This document shows, piece after piece, positions 15,882 through 23,574 of a stretch of 64,000 nucleotides of DNA. Source of the DNA: Rhizobium sp. CIAT894 (lineage in GTDB: Bacteria; Pseudomonadota; Alphaproteobacteria; Rhizobiales; Rhizobiaceae); contig NZ_CP020952.1 in the NCBI RefSeq assembly GCF_000172795.2, forward strand, positions 654,395 to 718,394, in the 5' to 3' direction. The notes under the pieces were generated by a model. The model saw only the letters and a program-made list of their open reading frames with translations. It was not told where the DNA came from and made no database searches. Position 1 is the stretch's first letter, and the number at the start of each line of letters is the position of its first letter. Both the position numbers and the translations under genes were made by a program.

Positions 15882-17069
15882 ATGAACCAGTCGATCAACC
15901 CGCACCACCTTGGCGCCCATGCGATCGCCGACGATCTCTTTACGCCCGTCGATCCGGCGGCATTCAACGCCGTCTCACCGCCAATCTTCCAGACGTCGCT
16001 CTTTACCTACGACAGTTACGAGGCGATGGAGGATGTCTTCGCCGGCCGGGCGCGCAACTACATCTATTCGCGCGGCGACAATCCGACCGTCCGCGAATTC
16101 GAACTGCTGGTCGCGCGCCTCGAAGGCGCGGAGGATGGGCGCGCCTTTTCGAGCGGAACGGCCGCCATTACCGCGACCATTCTCAGCCTCGTGGAAGCGG
16201 GCGACCGGGTCGTTGCCGTGCGCCACCTCTATAATGATGTCTACCGCCTGCTGGTGAAGCTGCTCGGCAGGCTCGGCGTCACGGTGGATTTCGTCGATCC
16301 CTCCGACCATGACGAGGTGCGCAAGGCGCTGCCGGGCGCCAAGCTGCTCTATCTCGAAAACCCCTCCTCCTTCGTCTTCGAGCTGCAGGACATCGTGGCG
16401 CTGTCGGCCATGGCGAAGGAGGCCGGCGTCACCACGATCATCGACAATTCCTGGGCGACGCCGCTCTTCCAGAAGCCGATCCAGCACGGCGTCGATATCG
16501 TCATTCACGCCGCCTCGAAATATCTCGGCGGCCACAGCGATACCGTCGCCGGCGTCGTCGTCGGCACAAAGGAAGCGATCGCCAGGATCAACTCGACCTC
16601 CTATCCCTATGTCGGCGCCAAGCTCTCGCCGTTCGAGGCCTGGCTCCTGCTGCGCGGCATGCGCACACTGCGTGTCCGCCTCAAGGAGCATGAGCGCAGC
16701 GGACTGCTGCTCGCCGAACGGCTGAAGCAGCATCCCGACATCGCCCACGTCCGCCACCCGGCCTTTCAGGATCATCCCGGCCGGGCGACGCTGTCGGGTT
16801 ATGCCGGGCTCTTCGCTTTCGACCTCACGCCCGATATCGACGTCGCGCGCTTCGTCAACGGGCTTCGCGAAATCCGTCTCGGGGTCAGCTGGGGCGGACC
16901 GGAAACGCTCGTCGTCCCCGCCAAGGTGGCGCTGCAGATTCCCGACCGGATGACCACTTTCATCCGGTTCGGCGTGAGCGAACAGACAATTCGTTTCGCC
17001 GTTGGGCTGGAAGAGCCGGAACTGCTGTGGAGCGACCTGCAGCAGGCGCTGCACGCCGCGCGGCGGTAG
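15882..17069 (+). CDS. vbsL: PLP-dependent enzyme of the Cys/Met metabolism family, proposed ornithine-unit epimerase
   Basis: 395 residues, fold type I PLP enzyme related to cystathionine gamma-synthase. Visible motifs: YIYSRGDNPTVREFELLVAR, FSSGTAAITATILSLVEAGD, TTIIDNSWATPLFQKPIQHG, and the PLP lysine in IHAASKYLGGHSDTVAGVVV near residue 210. In the vicibactin pathway VbsL is proposed to convert the L-ornithine unit to the D form, an unusual reaction for this family. The ATG at 15882 is preferred over 15876 because GAGG precedes it at good distance. Its 3' end overlaps the rpoI frame on the other strand. Confidence 0.85.
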   Translation: MNQSINPHHLGAHAIADDLFTPVDPAAFNAVSPPIFQTSLFTYDSYEAMEDVFAGRARNYIYSRGDNPTVREFELLVARLEGAEDGRAFSSGTAAITATILSLVEAGDRVVAVRHLYNDVYRLLVKLLGRLGVTVDFVDPSDHDEVRKALPGAKLLYLENPSSFVFELQDIVALSAMAKEAGVTTIIDNSWATPLFQKPIQHGVDIVIHAASKYLGGHSDTVAGVVVGTKEAIARINSTSYPYVGAKLSPFEAWLLLRGMRTLRVRLKEHERSGLLLAERLKQHPDIAHVRHPAFQDHPGRATLSGYAGLFAFDLTPDIDVARFVNGLREIRLGVSWGGPETLVVPAKVALQIPDRMTTFIRFGVSEQTIRFAVGLEEPELLWSDLQQALHAARR

Positions 17070-17616
17070 TATCCCGCCGATGTTCATGATCGGGGCCGGC
17101 GGGTTCGGTGATCGCCGAATGGCAATGCTGCTCCGCCGCCTTGATCATGAAATTGACGAGCGTCCTCGAGACGCCGAGTTCGGCCGCAATATCCTTCTGC
17201 GGCACGCCGTTGAGGCGGTGGCGGATGAAGGCATCATTGGTACGCTTCGGCAGTGCTTCCAGCGAAGCGAGCACGTCACGCAGGGTCTCGGCTGCCACGA
17301 GCTGATCGAGCACTGTCGGGATCGGCGCCGTGATCTCCTGCACCTGGTCTATCGACCTATAGTTGTTCATCCGCTGGCGCCGGCGGCGGCTCTCGTCAAG
17401 CGCGAGGTTATAGACCATCCGGAATGCGTAACCGATGGGGCAACGAATGCCTTCGACATTCACCCCGTAAGCTTTGATAACGCCATCCTGAAATATATCC
17501 TCGGAATATGATCTTGATTTGACAACGCTTTCGATCGTTTTGAGGAGTTTCTCCTTGTTTTCGATCATAGCGTTGACCACGGCATTTCCGTTCACATCAC
17601 GATGCGATGCTCGCAT
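16960..17616 (-). CDS. rpoI: Iron-starvation ECF sigma factor RpoI
   Basis: 218 residues as read. Region 2: SRSYSEDIFQDGVIKAYGVN and CPIGYAFRMVYNLALDESRR. Region 4: LASLEALPKRTNDAFIRHRL and VPQKDIAAELGVSRTLVNFM. It belongs with PvdS/FecI-like sigma factors and has no anti-sigma gene beside it. In R. leguminosarum RpoI drives vbs transcription and is repressed with iron. The last 45 or so residues (after about ITEPAGPDHEHRR) are low-complexity, rich in Arg and Ala, and encoded antisense to the end of vbsL, so the functional protein may effectively end earlier. The start is uncertain: 17616 or 17568. Confidence 0.85.
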   Translation of the reverse strand: MRASHRDVNGNAVVNAMIENKEKLLKTIESVVKSRSYSEDIFQDGVIKAYGVNVEGIRCPIGYAFRMVYNLALDESRRRRQRMNNYRSIDQVQEITAPIPTVLDQLVAAETLRDVLASLEALPKRTNDAFIRHRLNGVPQKDIAAELGVSRTLVNFMIKAAEQHCHSAITEPAGPDHEHRRDTTAARRAAPAAGRSTAVPALPAQRRNELSVRSRRTG

Positions 17617-17733
17617 AGTCCTGTACCCTTTTTACAAATGGAAAATCAGGCTCTGTCGTTGCTGGTCGGTTCGGTCTTGACGCTCCTTTTTTGAGCGGAA
17701 GTGCACGATTTGATTGCAGTGTCTATTTTAAGA

Positions 17734-17748
17734 TGATAACAAGAGTCA
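17734..17748. promoter_or_regulatory. RirA-type IRO box between rpoI and the GNAT-fhuDB operon
   Basis: TGA, 9 bases, TCA (TGATAACAAGAGTCA), the IRO motif of the rhizobial iron regulator RirA. It sits about 120 bases upstream of rpoI and 33 bases upstream of the GNAT gene, so it could repress either or both when iron is plentiful. Confidence 0.6.
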
Positions 17749-17780
17749 AGTTTAAATCGACCGCGTGAAGGCGAGAAAAA

Positions 17781-18272
17781 ATGGGAAGAACAGTCGAGAT
17801 CCTGACAGGCAAGGCGGAGCTCTGCCGCTCGATCATGGGGGCATTGCCCGACTGGTTTTCAGAACCGGAGGTCATCGAAGCTAGTGCCGCGGCGGTCGAG
17901 GATCTACCGGTGTTCGGCTACGTTGAAGCGGATGTCGTGACGGCATTGATGGCCTTGAAGCCGCATCTGCCCGGGGCCGTCGAAATCGCACTGATTGCGA
18001 CACGCCCCGAATATCACGGTCGCGGTGCCGGACGCCATCTCCTCGACGAGGCCGAACGCTTCGGCCATCAATCGGGCGCCCGGCTGCTGACGGTCAAGAC
18101 GCTCGCCCCGCGCGGCCTCGACGAACCGCAATTCGAGGCGACGCGGCGGTTTTATGATCGCAACGGCTTCGTCAGGGCAGAGGTCTTTGCGACGCTCTGG
18201 CACGAGGATCATCCGTGTCTGTTCATGGTCAAGCCGCTCGCTGCGGTCCAGGCAGGTGAGTCTGCATTTTGA
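17781..18272 (+). CDS. GNAT family N-acetyltransferase, possibly the siderophore N2-acetylase
   Basis: 163 residues. The acetyl-CoA site is ALIATRPEYHGRGAGRHLLDEA (residues about 72-93), followed by RRFYDRNGFVRAEVF, the usual GNAT end. The ATG at 17781 has AAGGCGAG upstream. It overlaps the next gene (fhuD) by 4 bases and lies behind an IRO box, so it belongs to an iron-regulated uptake operon. Vicibactin carries N2-acetyl groups, and the pathway needs an acetylase (VbsC); this gene is a candidate from context. It could instead act on imported siderophore. Confidence 0.75.
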   Translation: MGRTVEILTGKAELCRSIMGALPDWFSEPEVIEASAAAVEDLPVFGYVEADVVTALMALKPHLPGAVEIALIATRPEYHGRGAGRHLLDEAERFGHQSGARLLTVKTLAPRGLDEPQFEATRRFYDRNGFVRAEVFATLWHEDHPCLFMVKPLAAVQAGESAF

Positions 18273-19138
18273 GACGACGAGACTTTCTGCTTGGCGCCTT
18301 GGCCTTGACCGGCGCACCCGCCATCGCGAACGCCGGCGACGGCGGGGTGGTTTCGCTCGACTATGGGCTGGCGTCGACGATGCTTGCGCTCGGCGAGATA
18401 CCGCGCGCGGTCGTCTCCTTGAGAAACTGGGCGGAATGGGTCGTCGAGCCGGCGATGCCGCCTGATGTTGTCGATCTCGGCACCACGTCGGAGATCAACC
18501 TCGAAGTGCTCACCAGCATCCGACCGTCGCTCATTCTCAGCACCCCTTTCCTTGCCGCACTGGATGAAAAGCTGGCGCGGATCGCGCCGGTGGAAAGGTT
18601 CACCATCTATGCCGAGCACGCAGAGGCGCTCGACTGTTCCTACGCCGAAACGCTGCGGCTCGGAACGATGATCGGGCGGCCAAAGGAAACAAAGGCATTT
18701 CTGTCCCATGCCGACGCCGCATTCGATCGGTTGCGGGAGCGGACAAAGAGCCTGTCTGCGCCTCCGGTTGCCGTCATCAACTTCATCGACAGCAGGCATG
18801 CGCGCATCTATGGCGGCCCCGGGCTTTTCGGCGGCGCCATGAAGCGCATCGGCATCGAGAATGCCTGGAAGGGCGAGACCAGCTACTGGGGATTTCAAAC
18901 GATCGGCCTGGAACAGCTCGCCGAACTCGACGAAGAAGCGCATCTGATCGTCGTTTCGCCGCTGCTTCCGCCTGACGTCCTCACGCAGCTTTCCGACAGC
19001 CCGCTCTGGACCAGCCTTCCCTTCGTCAGACAGCGGCGGATCTCCGTCATTCCTGGCGTCCTGATGTTCGGAATGGTCGAGGAGGCGCTGCGATTTTCGA
19101 CCCTCGTAGTAGATACCCTGGAGACTGCCGCCCGATGA
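18269..19138 (+). CDS. fhuD: Periplasmic iron-siderophore binding protein FhuD
   Basis: 289 residues with a twin-arginine signal (RRRDFLLGALALTGAPAIAN) typical of FhuD proteins. The two-lobed periplasmic binding fold is visible in VVSLDYGLASTMLALGEIPR, IRPSLILSTPFLAAL and the C-terminal VISVIPG-like stretch RRISVIPGVLMFGMVEEALR. The start is TTG, overlapping the GNAT stop (TTGA). It should carry ferric hydroxamate, most likely ferri-vicibactin, to FhuB. The stop overlaps the fhuB start (ATGA). Confidence 0.88.
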   Translation: MRRRDFLLGALALTGAPAIANAGDGGVVSLDYGLASTMLALGEIPRAVVSLRNWAEWVVEPAMPPDVVDLGTTSEINLEVLTSIRPSLILSTPFLAALDEKLARIAPVERFTIYAEHAEALDCSYAETLRLGTMIGRPKETKAFLSHADAAFDRLRERTKSLSAPPVAVINFIDSRHARIYGGPGLFGGAMKRIGIENAWKGETSYWGFQTIGLEQLAELDEEAHLIVVSPLLPPDVLTQLSDSPLWTSLPFVRQRRISVIPGVLMFGMVEEALRFSTLVVDTLETAAR

Positions 19139-21102
19139 AGGCTGGATTTTCTTACTTCGGGGCGCCCGCACTTGCGGCGCTGCTGCTCTTTTCCGGATTG
19201 GGCCTTGCCCTATTGGAGGTGTTGCCGGCGCTGCCTCACCTTGAGGCTGCGACCGGCGACTATGATGCCGAGCGCCTTCTCCTCGTCTATTCGACGCTTC
19301 CGCGCATGGCGACGGCGCTGATAGCAGGCGCTGCCCTCGCGCTCTCCGGCACGATCCTGCAACAGGTGCTGCGCAATCCGCTAGCCTCGCCGACGACGCT
19401 CGGCGTCTCGGCCGGTGCCAATCTGGCGCTGGTTTCGGTCATGCTCGCCTTCCCCTCGCTGACCGGATGGGGCCGGGACGCGGTCGCGCTCGGCGGAAGT
19501 GCGGCGGCTGCCATCGCCATCTTTTCGATCAGCGCCCGGCACGGCTTCTCGCCCTTTTCCCTCATCCTGTCGGGCATGATCGTCGGCCTCTGGTGCGGGG
19601 CGGCGGCAGCCATCCTGGTGCTGATGAACGATCAATATCTCTCGGGGATTTTCATCTGGGGCGCCGGGTCGCTGTCACAACAAAGCTGGGCGATCCCGAT
19701 GTCGCTGCTGCCGAAGGTGGCGCTGCTCTGCGGGCTTGCGTTTCTCGCCACGAGACCGCTCGCTCTCAGCCAACTCGGCGATGCCGGCGCAACGAGCCTC
19801 GGCCTGCCGGTCAAATGGGCGCGGAGTTTCATCCTGGCGATTGCCATCGCCCTCTGCGCCCTTGTCACCAGCGCCGTTGGCGTCATCGGGTTCATCGGGC
19901 TGGTCGCCCCGCAGATCGTTCGGCTCGCTGGTGCAAGGCGGATCATCAGCCAGTTGATCTGGTCGCCGATATCAGGCGCCGGTCTTCTCCTGCTGACGGA
20001 TCAGACGATCAAGCTTCTTGCACCCGGCGATTTCGTGCCGACGGGGGCGGTGACCGCGCTGCTCGGCGGTCCGATCCTGATCGCTCTTCTGCCACGTCTC
20101 GCCACAGTCTCGCGCACGCTGCCGGCTACTGCATTGCCACGGCCTGCGATCGGCAGCAGAACGACATCATTCGCCATCCTGCTCGCCTGCGTCATCGCAT
20201 TGGCGATCGCCGCGATCTTTTTCGGCCGCGCGCCCGACGGAGCCTGGGCGTGGTTGCCGGCCGCCGCATGGAATGAAATCCTTCCCCTTCGGCTGCCCCG
20301 GGTCGCCGCTGCATTCGGCGCCGGAACCGTGCTCGGTGTGACGGGGCTGATTTTACAACGGCTGACCGGAAACGAAATGGCGAGCCCGGAAGTGCTCGGG
20401 GTCTCGGCAGGAGCAACGCTCGGCGTTGCGGCCGCCATGTTTACCTTTGCCGCACCGGGACTGCCGCTCCAGCTTACCTTTGCCGGCGGCGGCGCCCTTA
20501 TCGTGCTGACGCTGATCTTCCTCTTGAGCGCCCGCTCCGGCTTCGGCCCGAACCGCGTGCTGCTTGCCGGCATCGCCTTCGGCGCGATCCTCGACGCCGG
20601 AATCGGCGTCCTTGCCGCGAGCGGCGACCCGCGCGGCCTGGCGCTGATCCGCTGGATGGCGGGCTCGACCTATTTCGTCGACAACACCGTGGCGGCAACC
20701 GCCTTGCTGATTGCGCTCGCCTGCCTCATCGCCGCCTTTCTCGCCAGCCGCTGGCTTGCCCTGCTGCAACTTGGAACCGAAACGGCAAGCGAACTCGGCC
20801 TCAGGATCGTTCCCGCACGCGCGGTCTTGTTCGGGCTCTCCGCGATCATGACGGCAGCAGCGACGCTCGTCGTCGGCCCCTTAAGCTTTATCGGATTGAT
20901 GGCACCGCACCTTGCCCAGGGGCTCGGTCTTCGCCGGCCCTCCACCCAGCTCCTCGCCGCCGCCCTCATCGGGGCGGTCCTGCTCGTCATCGCCGACTGG
21001 GGGGGACGTATGGTCGCTTTTCCCTATCAGGTGCCGGCCGGCTTGATCTCGGCTCTGGTCGGAGCCCCGATGCTGCTGATCGTTCTGCGTCGGCGGAGGT
21101 GA
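19135..21102 (+). CDS. fhuB: Iron-siderophore ABC permease FhuB, fused double-length form
   Basis: 655 residues, two homologous FecCD-type permease halves in one chain, as in FhuB. The first half has LPRMATALIAGAALALSGTI, TLGVSAGANLALVSVML and GFIGLVAPQIVRL. The second half repeats the plan with LPRVAAAFGAGTVLGVTGLI, VLGVSAGATLGVAAAMF and SFIGLMAPHLAQGL. About twenty membrane helices in all. It is coupled to fhuD by a 4-base overlap. No FhuC ATPase gene follows or occurs elsewhere in the window, so the energising subunit must be encoded outside it. Confidence 0.92.
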   Translation: MKAGFSYFGAPALAALLLFSGLGLALLEVLPALPHLEAATGDYDAERLLLVYSTLPRMATALIAGAALALSGTILQQVLRNPLASPTTLGVSAGANLALVSVMLAFPSLTGWGRDAVALGGSAAAAIAIFSISARHGFSPFSLILSGMIVGLWCGAAAAILVLMNDQYLSGIFIWGAGSLSQQSWAIPMSLLPKVALLCGLAFLATRPLALSQLGDAGATSLGLPVKWARSFILAIAIALCALVTSAVGVIGFIGLVAPQIVRLAGARRIISQLIWSPISGAGLLLLTDQTIKLLAPGDFVPTGAVTALLGGPILIALLPRLATVSRTLPATALPRPAIGSRTTSFAILLACVIALAIAAIFFGRAPDGAWAWLPAAAWNEILPLRLPRVAAAFGAGTVLGVTGLILQRLTGNEMASPEVLGVSAGATLGVAAAMFTFAAPGLPLQLTFAGGGALIVLTLIFLLSARSGFGPNRVLLAGIAFGAILDAGIGVLAASGDPRGLALIRWMAGSTYFVDNTVAATALLIALACLIAAFLASRWLALLQLGTETASELGLRIVPARAVLFGLSAIMTAAATLVVGPLSFIGLMAPHLAQGLGLRRPSTQLLAAALIGAVLLVIADWGGRMVAFPYQVPAGLISALVGAPMLLIVLRRRR

Positions 21103-21342
21103 GGGGCGGCCGGAGCAAGCTCGACCTGTCACCGCCAGTCTCATTTTCTGCGTCGTTCAACAATCCGCAGAAATACGCAAAACAGTATCCGATCTGCGAA
21201 GTCATCTGCTCGGGCCGCTTGTTCTTCATCCAACCTAAAGCATAGCTCCATCAATGCAGAGGCAGGCCCTGCACGAGGCGTGGCCACCCAGATGATCAGG
21301 CACGCTTGCAGTTCATCTGCCACCAATTTCATAGGAAGCTCC

Positions 21343-21618
21343 ATGAGCAACATAATCACGTTCCCCGAGAAGCAAGCAAATCCATCAGGCCACGCAAAAG
21401 CGCCCGGTTCGCCGGAAGAGCAATTGGAAGAAGCCCGGGCAAATATCACAGCGGTGATGGATGAACTGGTCGCCATGTTCGAGAAGTTGACATGGCTCGC
21501 CCATGCAGCGCGAACAGAATCCTATACGGCATCCGCCGCAGCCCAGGAGAGCCAATGCACGGATCGGCAGGGTGAAGTGCTGGACGGACATCGAGCCAGG
21601 CCGTTGATCGTAACCTAG
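21343..21618 (+). CDS. Small hypothetical protein
   Basis: 91 residues, not recognised. It begins MSNIITFPEKQANPSG, then a charged, probably helical stretch SPEEQLEEARANITAVMDELVAMFEKLTWL, then a polar tail. A good ribosome binding site (AGGAAG) lies five bases before the ATG. It has no signal peptide or membrane segment. It lies just upstream of a chemoreceptor-like fragment on the same strand, which may hint at a signalling role but proves nothing. The frame continues upstream to 21280, with no supporting start signal. Confidence 0.5.
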   Translation: MSNIITFPEKQANPSGHAKAPGSPEEQLEEARANITAVMDELVAMFEKLTWLAHAARTESYTASAAAQESQCTDRQGEVLDGHRARPLIVT

Positions 21619-21764
21619 CTCGCGCCTGCCAAAGCGGCAGGAAACGCCGGTTCGCGCGAACGTCAATATGAGAAGTCAACATCACTGTGCGGTTCCAAGA
21701 CATGCCAATCAGGTACGATTTTGCCGCAGTCCGGCTATCGTGGGCTTCATAGGAGATCGGCCCA

Positions 21765-22295
21765 GTGATTGACCAGGACACGAGCGCCAATATGCTTGAA
21801 GTATTGGAAACTGAAGGGCTCCGGACGGACGGAGAAGCCGGTCGATTCCGCTTGGAACTCGATGCCGCTGCTAGCGCTGCTGCCCACGGAGATTTCTCGC
21901 GACGAATGCCGCAGAACTTTCAAGATCCCGAGTTCAATCGAAGTGCCGAAACTTTCAACGAGCTACTCGCCGTCCTGCAAGAAAGCTATTCCGAGATCAG
22001 CCGGATCGTCTCGGCGCTCGCGGACGGCAATCTTGCCGTGCGCGTAGAAAAAAGAAGCTGCGGACGGTTCGAGCAGATTTACAGGAAATTCGACCTGACT
22101 TTAGCCACGCTCCGGAAAGTGTTGGGTGAAAGCGGATCAATGCGTTTTGCCGAGGTGGCGACTAATTTTACCCGGATGACTGCGACGTTCATGACAGAAA
22201 GGAGCGACTTGGATATCAAGATTGCGAACGACGAGTCGAAACCGCTGGCATCACCTGCCCGAGCATTGTGGGATAGGCTTTTTCGCGCCTTCTGA
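21765..22295 (+). pseudogene. Chemoreceptor remnant: HAMP-like part and C-terminal tail without the signalling domain
   Basis: 176 residues from a GTG preceded by GGAGATCGG. The first part (ELDAAASAAAHGDFSRRMPQ; then FNELLAVLQESYSEISRIVS, ALADGNLAVRV) resembles the paired HAMP-like region of the chemoreceptor at 41484-43523 ([20 protein letters not shown] and onward). The last residues (KPLASPARALWDRLFRAF) resemble that receptor's tail ([19 protein letters not shown]). The transmembrane sensor and the whole methyl-accepting hairpin are missing. It is most simply an internally deleted gene, but the frame is open from start to stop with a plausible start signal, so a small functional protein is possible. 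Confidence 0.6.
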
Positions 22296-22310
22296 CATTG
22301 GCTGCTCTCG

Positions 22311-23321
22311 CTAGCAGGCCGAGCTTAAGGCTCGGGAGCGCAGCCGCGTTTGGGACGGTTTTTCTCCGTAAGTCGACGCGTAGACGGCCGAAAAGCGCCC
22401 GAAGTGGAAGAAGCCCCATTTCAGGCAAATAGCTTTGATGCTCTCATCGTTTGTGGGATTGAGAAGATCTCGTCGAGCTGCCTGCAGGCGCAAGGCAAGC
22501 AGGTATCCTGCCGGGGTTATGTATTTGAACATGCGAAAGCCGGTTTCGAGGGCTCGGGTTGAAACTCCGGCGAATTCGGCCACAAGCGGCATGGTGATCG
22601 GCTGATCGATATGCTCATGCATGAATTCGATCGCCCGTCGAACATGACGCGGTGCGATCATATGCACTTTCTTGCCAAGAAACGGCGTTAGGCGGTGCGG
22701 TACCTGGCGAACCACGAGATCAGCCATCGCCTGGGTGAGATTCGCCATCGCAATTGGAGAGCTCATCAAGGGACCAGCCTCACTCATACCATCGATGATC
22801 GTCTCGGCGAGTCTTTGTATCGTCGCGCCGCACGCGGTCGTCCCGTCCAATTCGAAGAGAAATTCCAGCGACCCATCCAACGGTTTTTCGAAAATTTGCG
22901 CCACGGTTTGACGAATGACGGACCAGTCGATCAACAGTTCATCGATCAGACTGTTCTGACCGTACATCGCTACCTCGCCGGCTTCGTAATTGGTGTAGAG
23001 AAGAAGCCTGCTTGAGGAAGCCTGACCGCAGCGCGAGCCGCGAGTGATACCCATGCCACCACTGCGCGGAACGATAATGCACAAATATTGAGCCGTTTCC
23101 GAAATCGGCTCGACCCGAAATGTGAATTGATCCTGGTGGGAGCCCCGCACCAGAATTGTCCTTTCGGTCACCGCAAGATCGATCCCCCAGCTGAATTCTC
23201 TGCTGCTCCCCGCCGGCTCGGCGGAAAATGTGCCGAATGCGCTGCCAAGGGTTTCGATCATGTTATCGAATGAGGCGCCACGATACCGACAGGTGAATGG
23301 CAAGCTCTGATCATCCTCCAT
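22311..23321 (-). CDS. AraC family transcriptional regulator
   Basis: 336 residues from the ATG at 23321, which has GGAGGAG a few bases upstream. The C-terminal 100 residues carry the double helix-turn-helix: HVRRAIEFMHEHIDQPITMP, LVAEFAGVSTRALETGFRMF, GYLLALRLQAARRDLLNPTN and IKAICLKWGFFHFGRFSAVY. The N-terminal 200 residues look like the AraC-binding-like domain found in regulators of aromatic or amine catabolism, for example FSWGIDLAVTERTILVRGSH. No catabolic gene lies next to it; it is divergent from a chemoreceptor gene that it might control. The ligand is unknown. Confidence 0.88.
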   Translation of the reverse strand: MEDDQSLPFTCRYRGASFDNMIETLGSAFGTFSAEPAGSSREFSWGIDLAVTERTILVRGSHQDQFTFRVEPISETAQYLCIIVPRSGGMGITRGSRCGQASSSRLLLYTNYEAGEVAMYGQNSLIDELLIDWSVIRQTVAQIFEKPLDGSLEFLFELDGTTACGATIQRLAETIIDGMSEAGPLMSSPIAMANLTQAMADLVVRQVPHRLTPFLGKKVHMIAPRHVRRAIEFMHEHIDQPITMPLVAEFAGVSTRALETGFRMFKYITPAGYLLALRLQAARRDLLNPTNDESIKAICLKWGFFHFGRFSAVYASTYGEKPSQTRLRSRALSSAC

Positions 23322-23574
23322 TAACTCCTCCCTGATCGGCCAACTCCCCACGCCGCCGCCGACAACGTCACCGCTGAACTGAATACAACATGTTTTGCTT
23401 GGCTAATACGGAAGAGGCTCACCGCAACTATCCCCAACGCGAACGCCTATCCACATTCCGAATGCGGAAAGAGCGGCAGAACCGAGGAAGCCGCATGATT
23501 AATAAAAATTTACGGATCCCGATGCTCCCGTTCTCGCACGAGGCTATCTCGGCAAGACTAAGGAGCAGCACATC

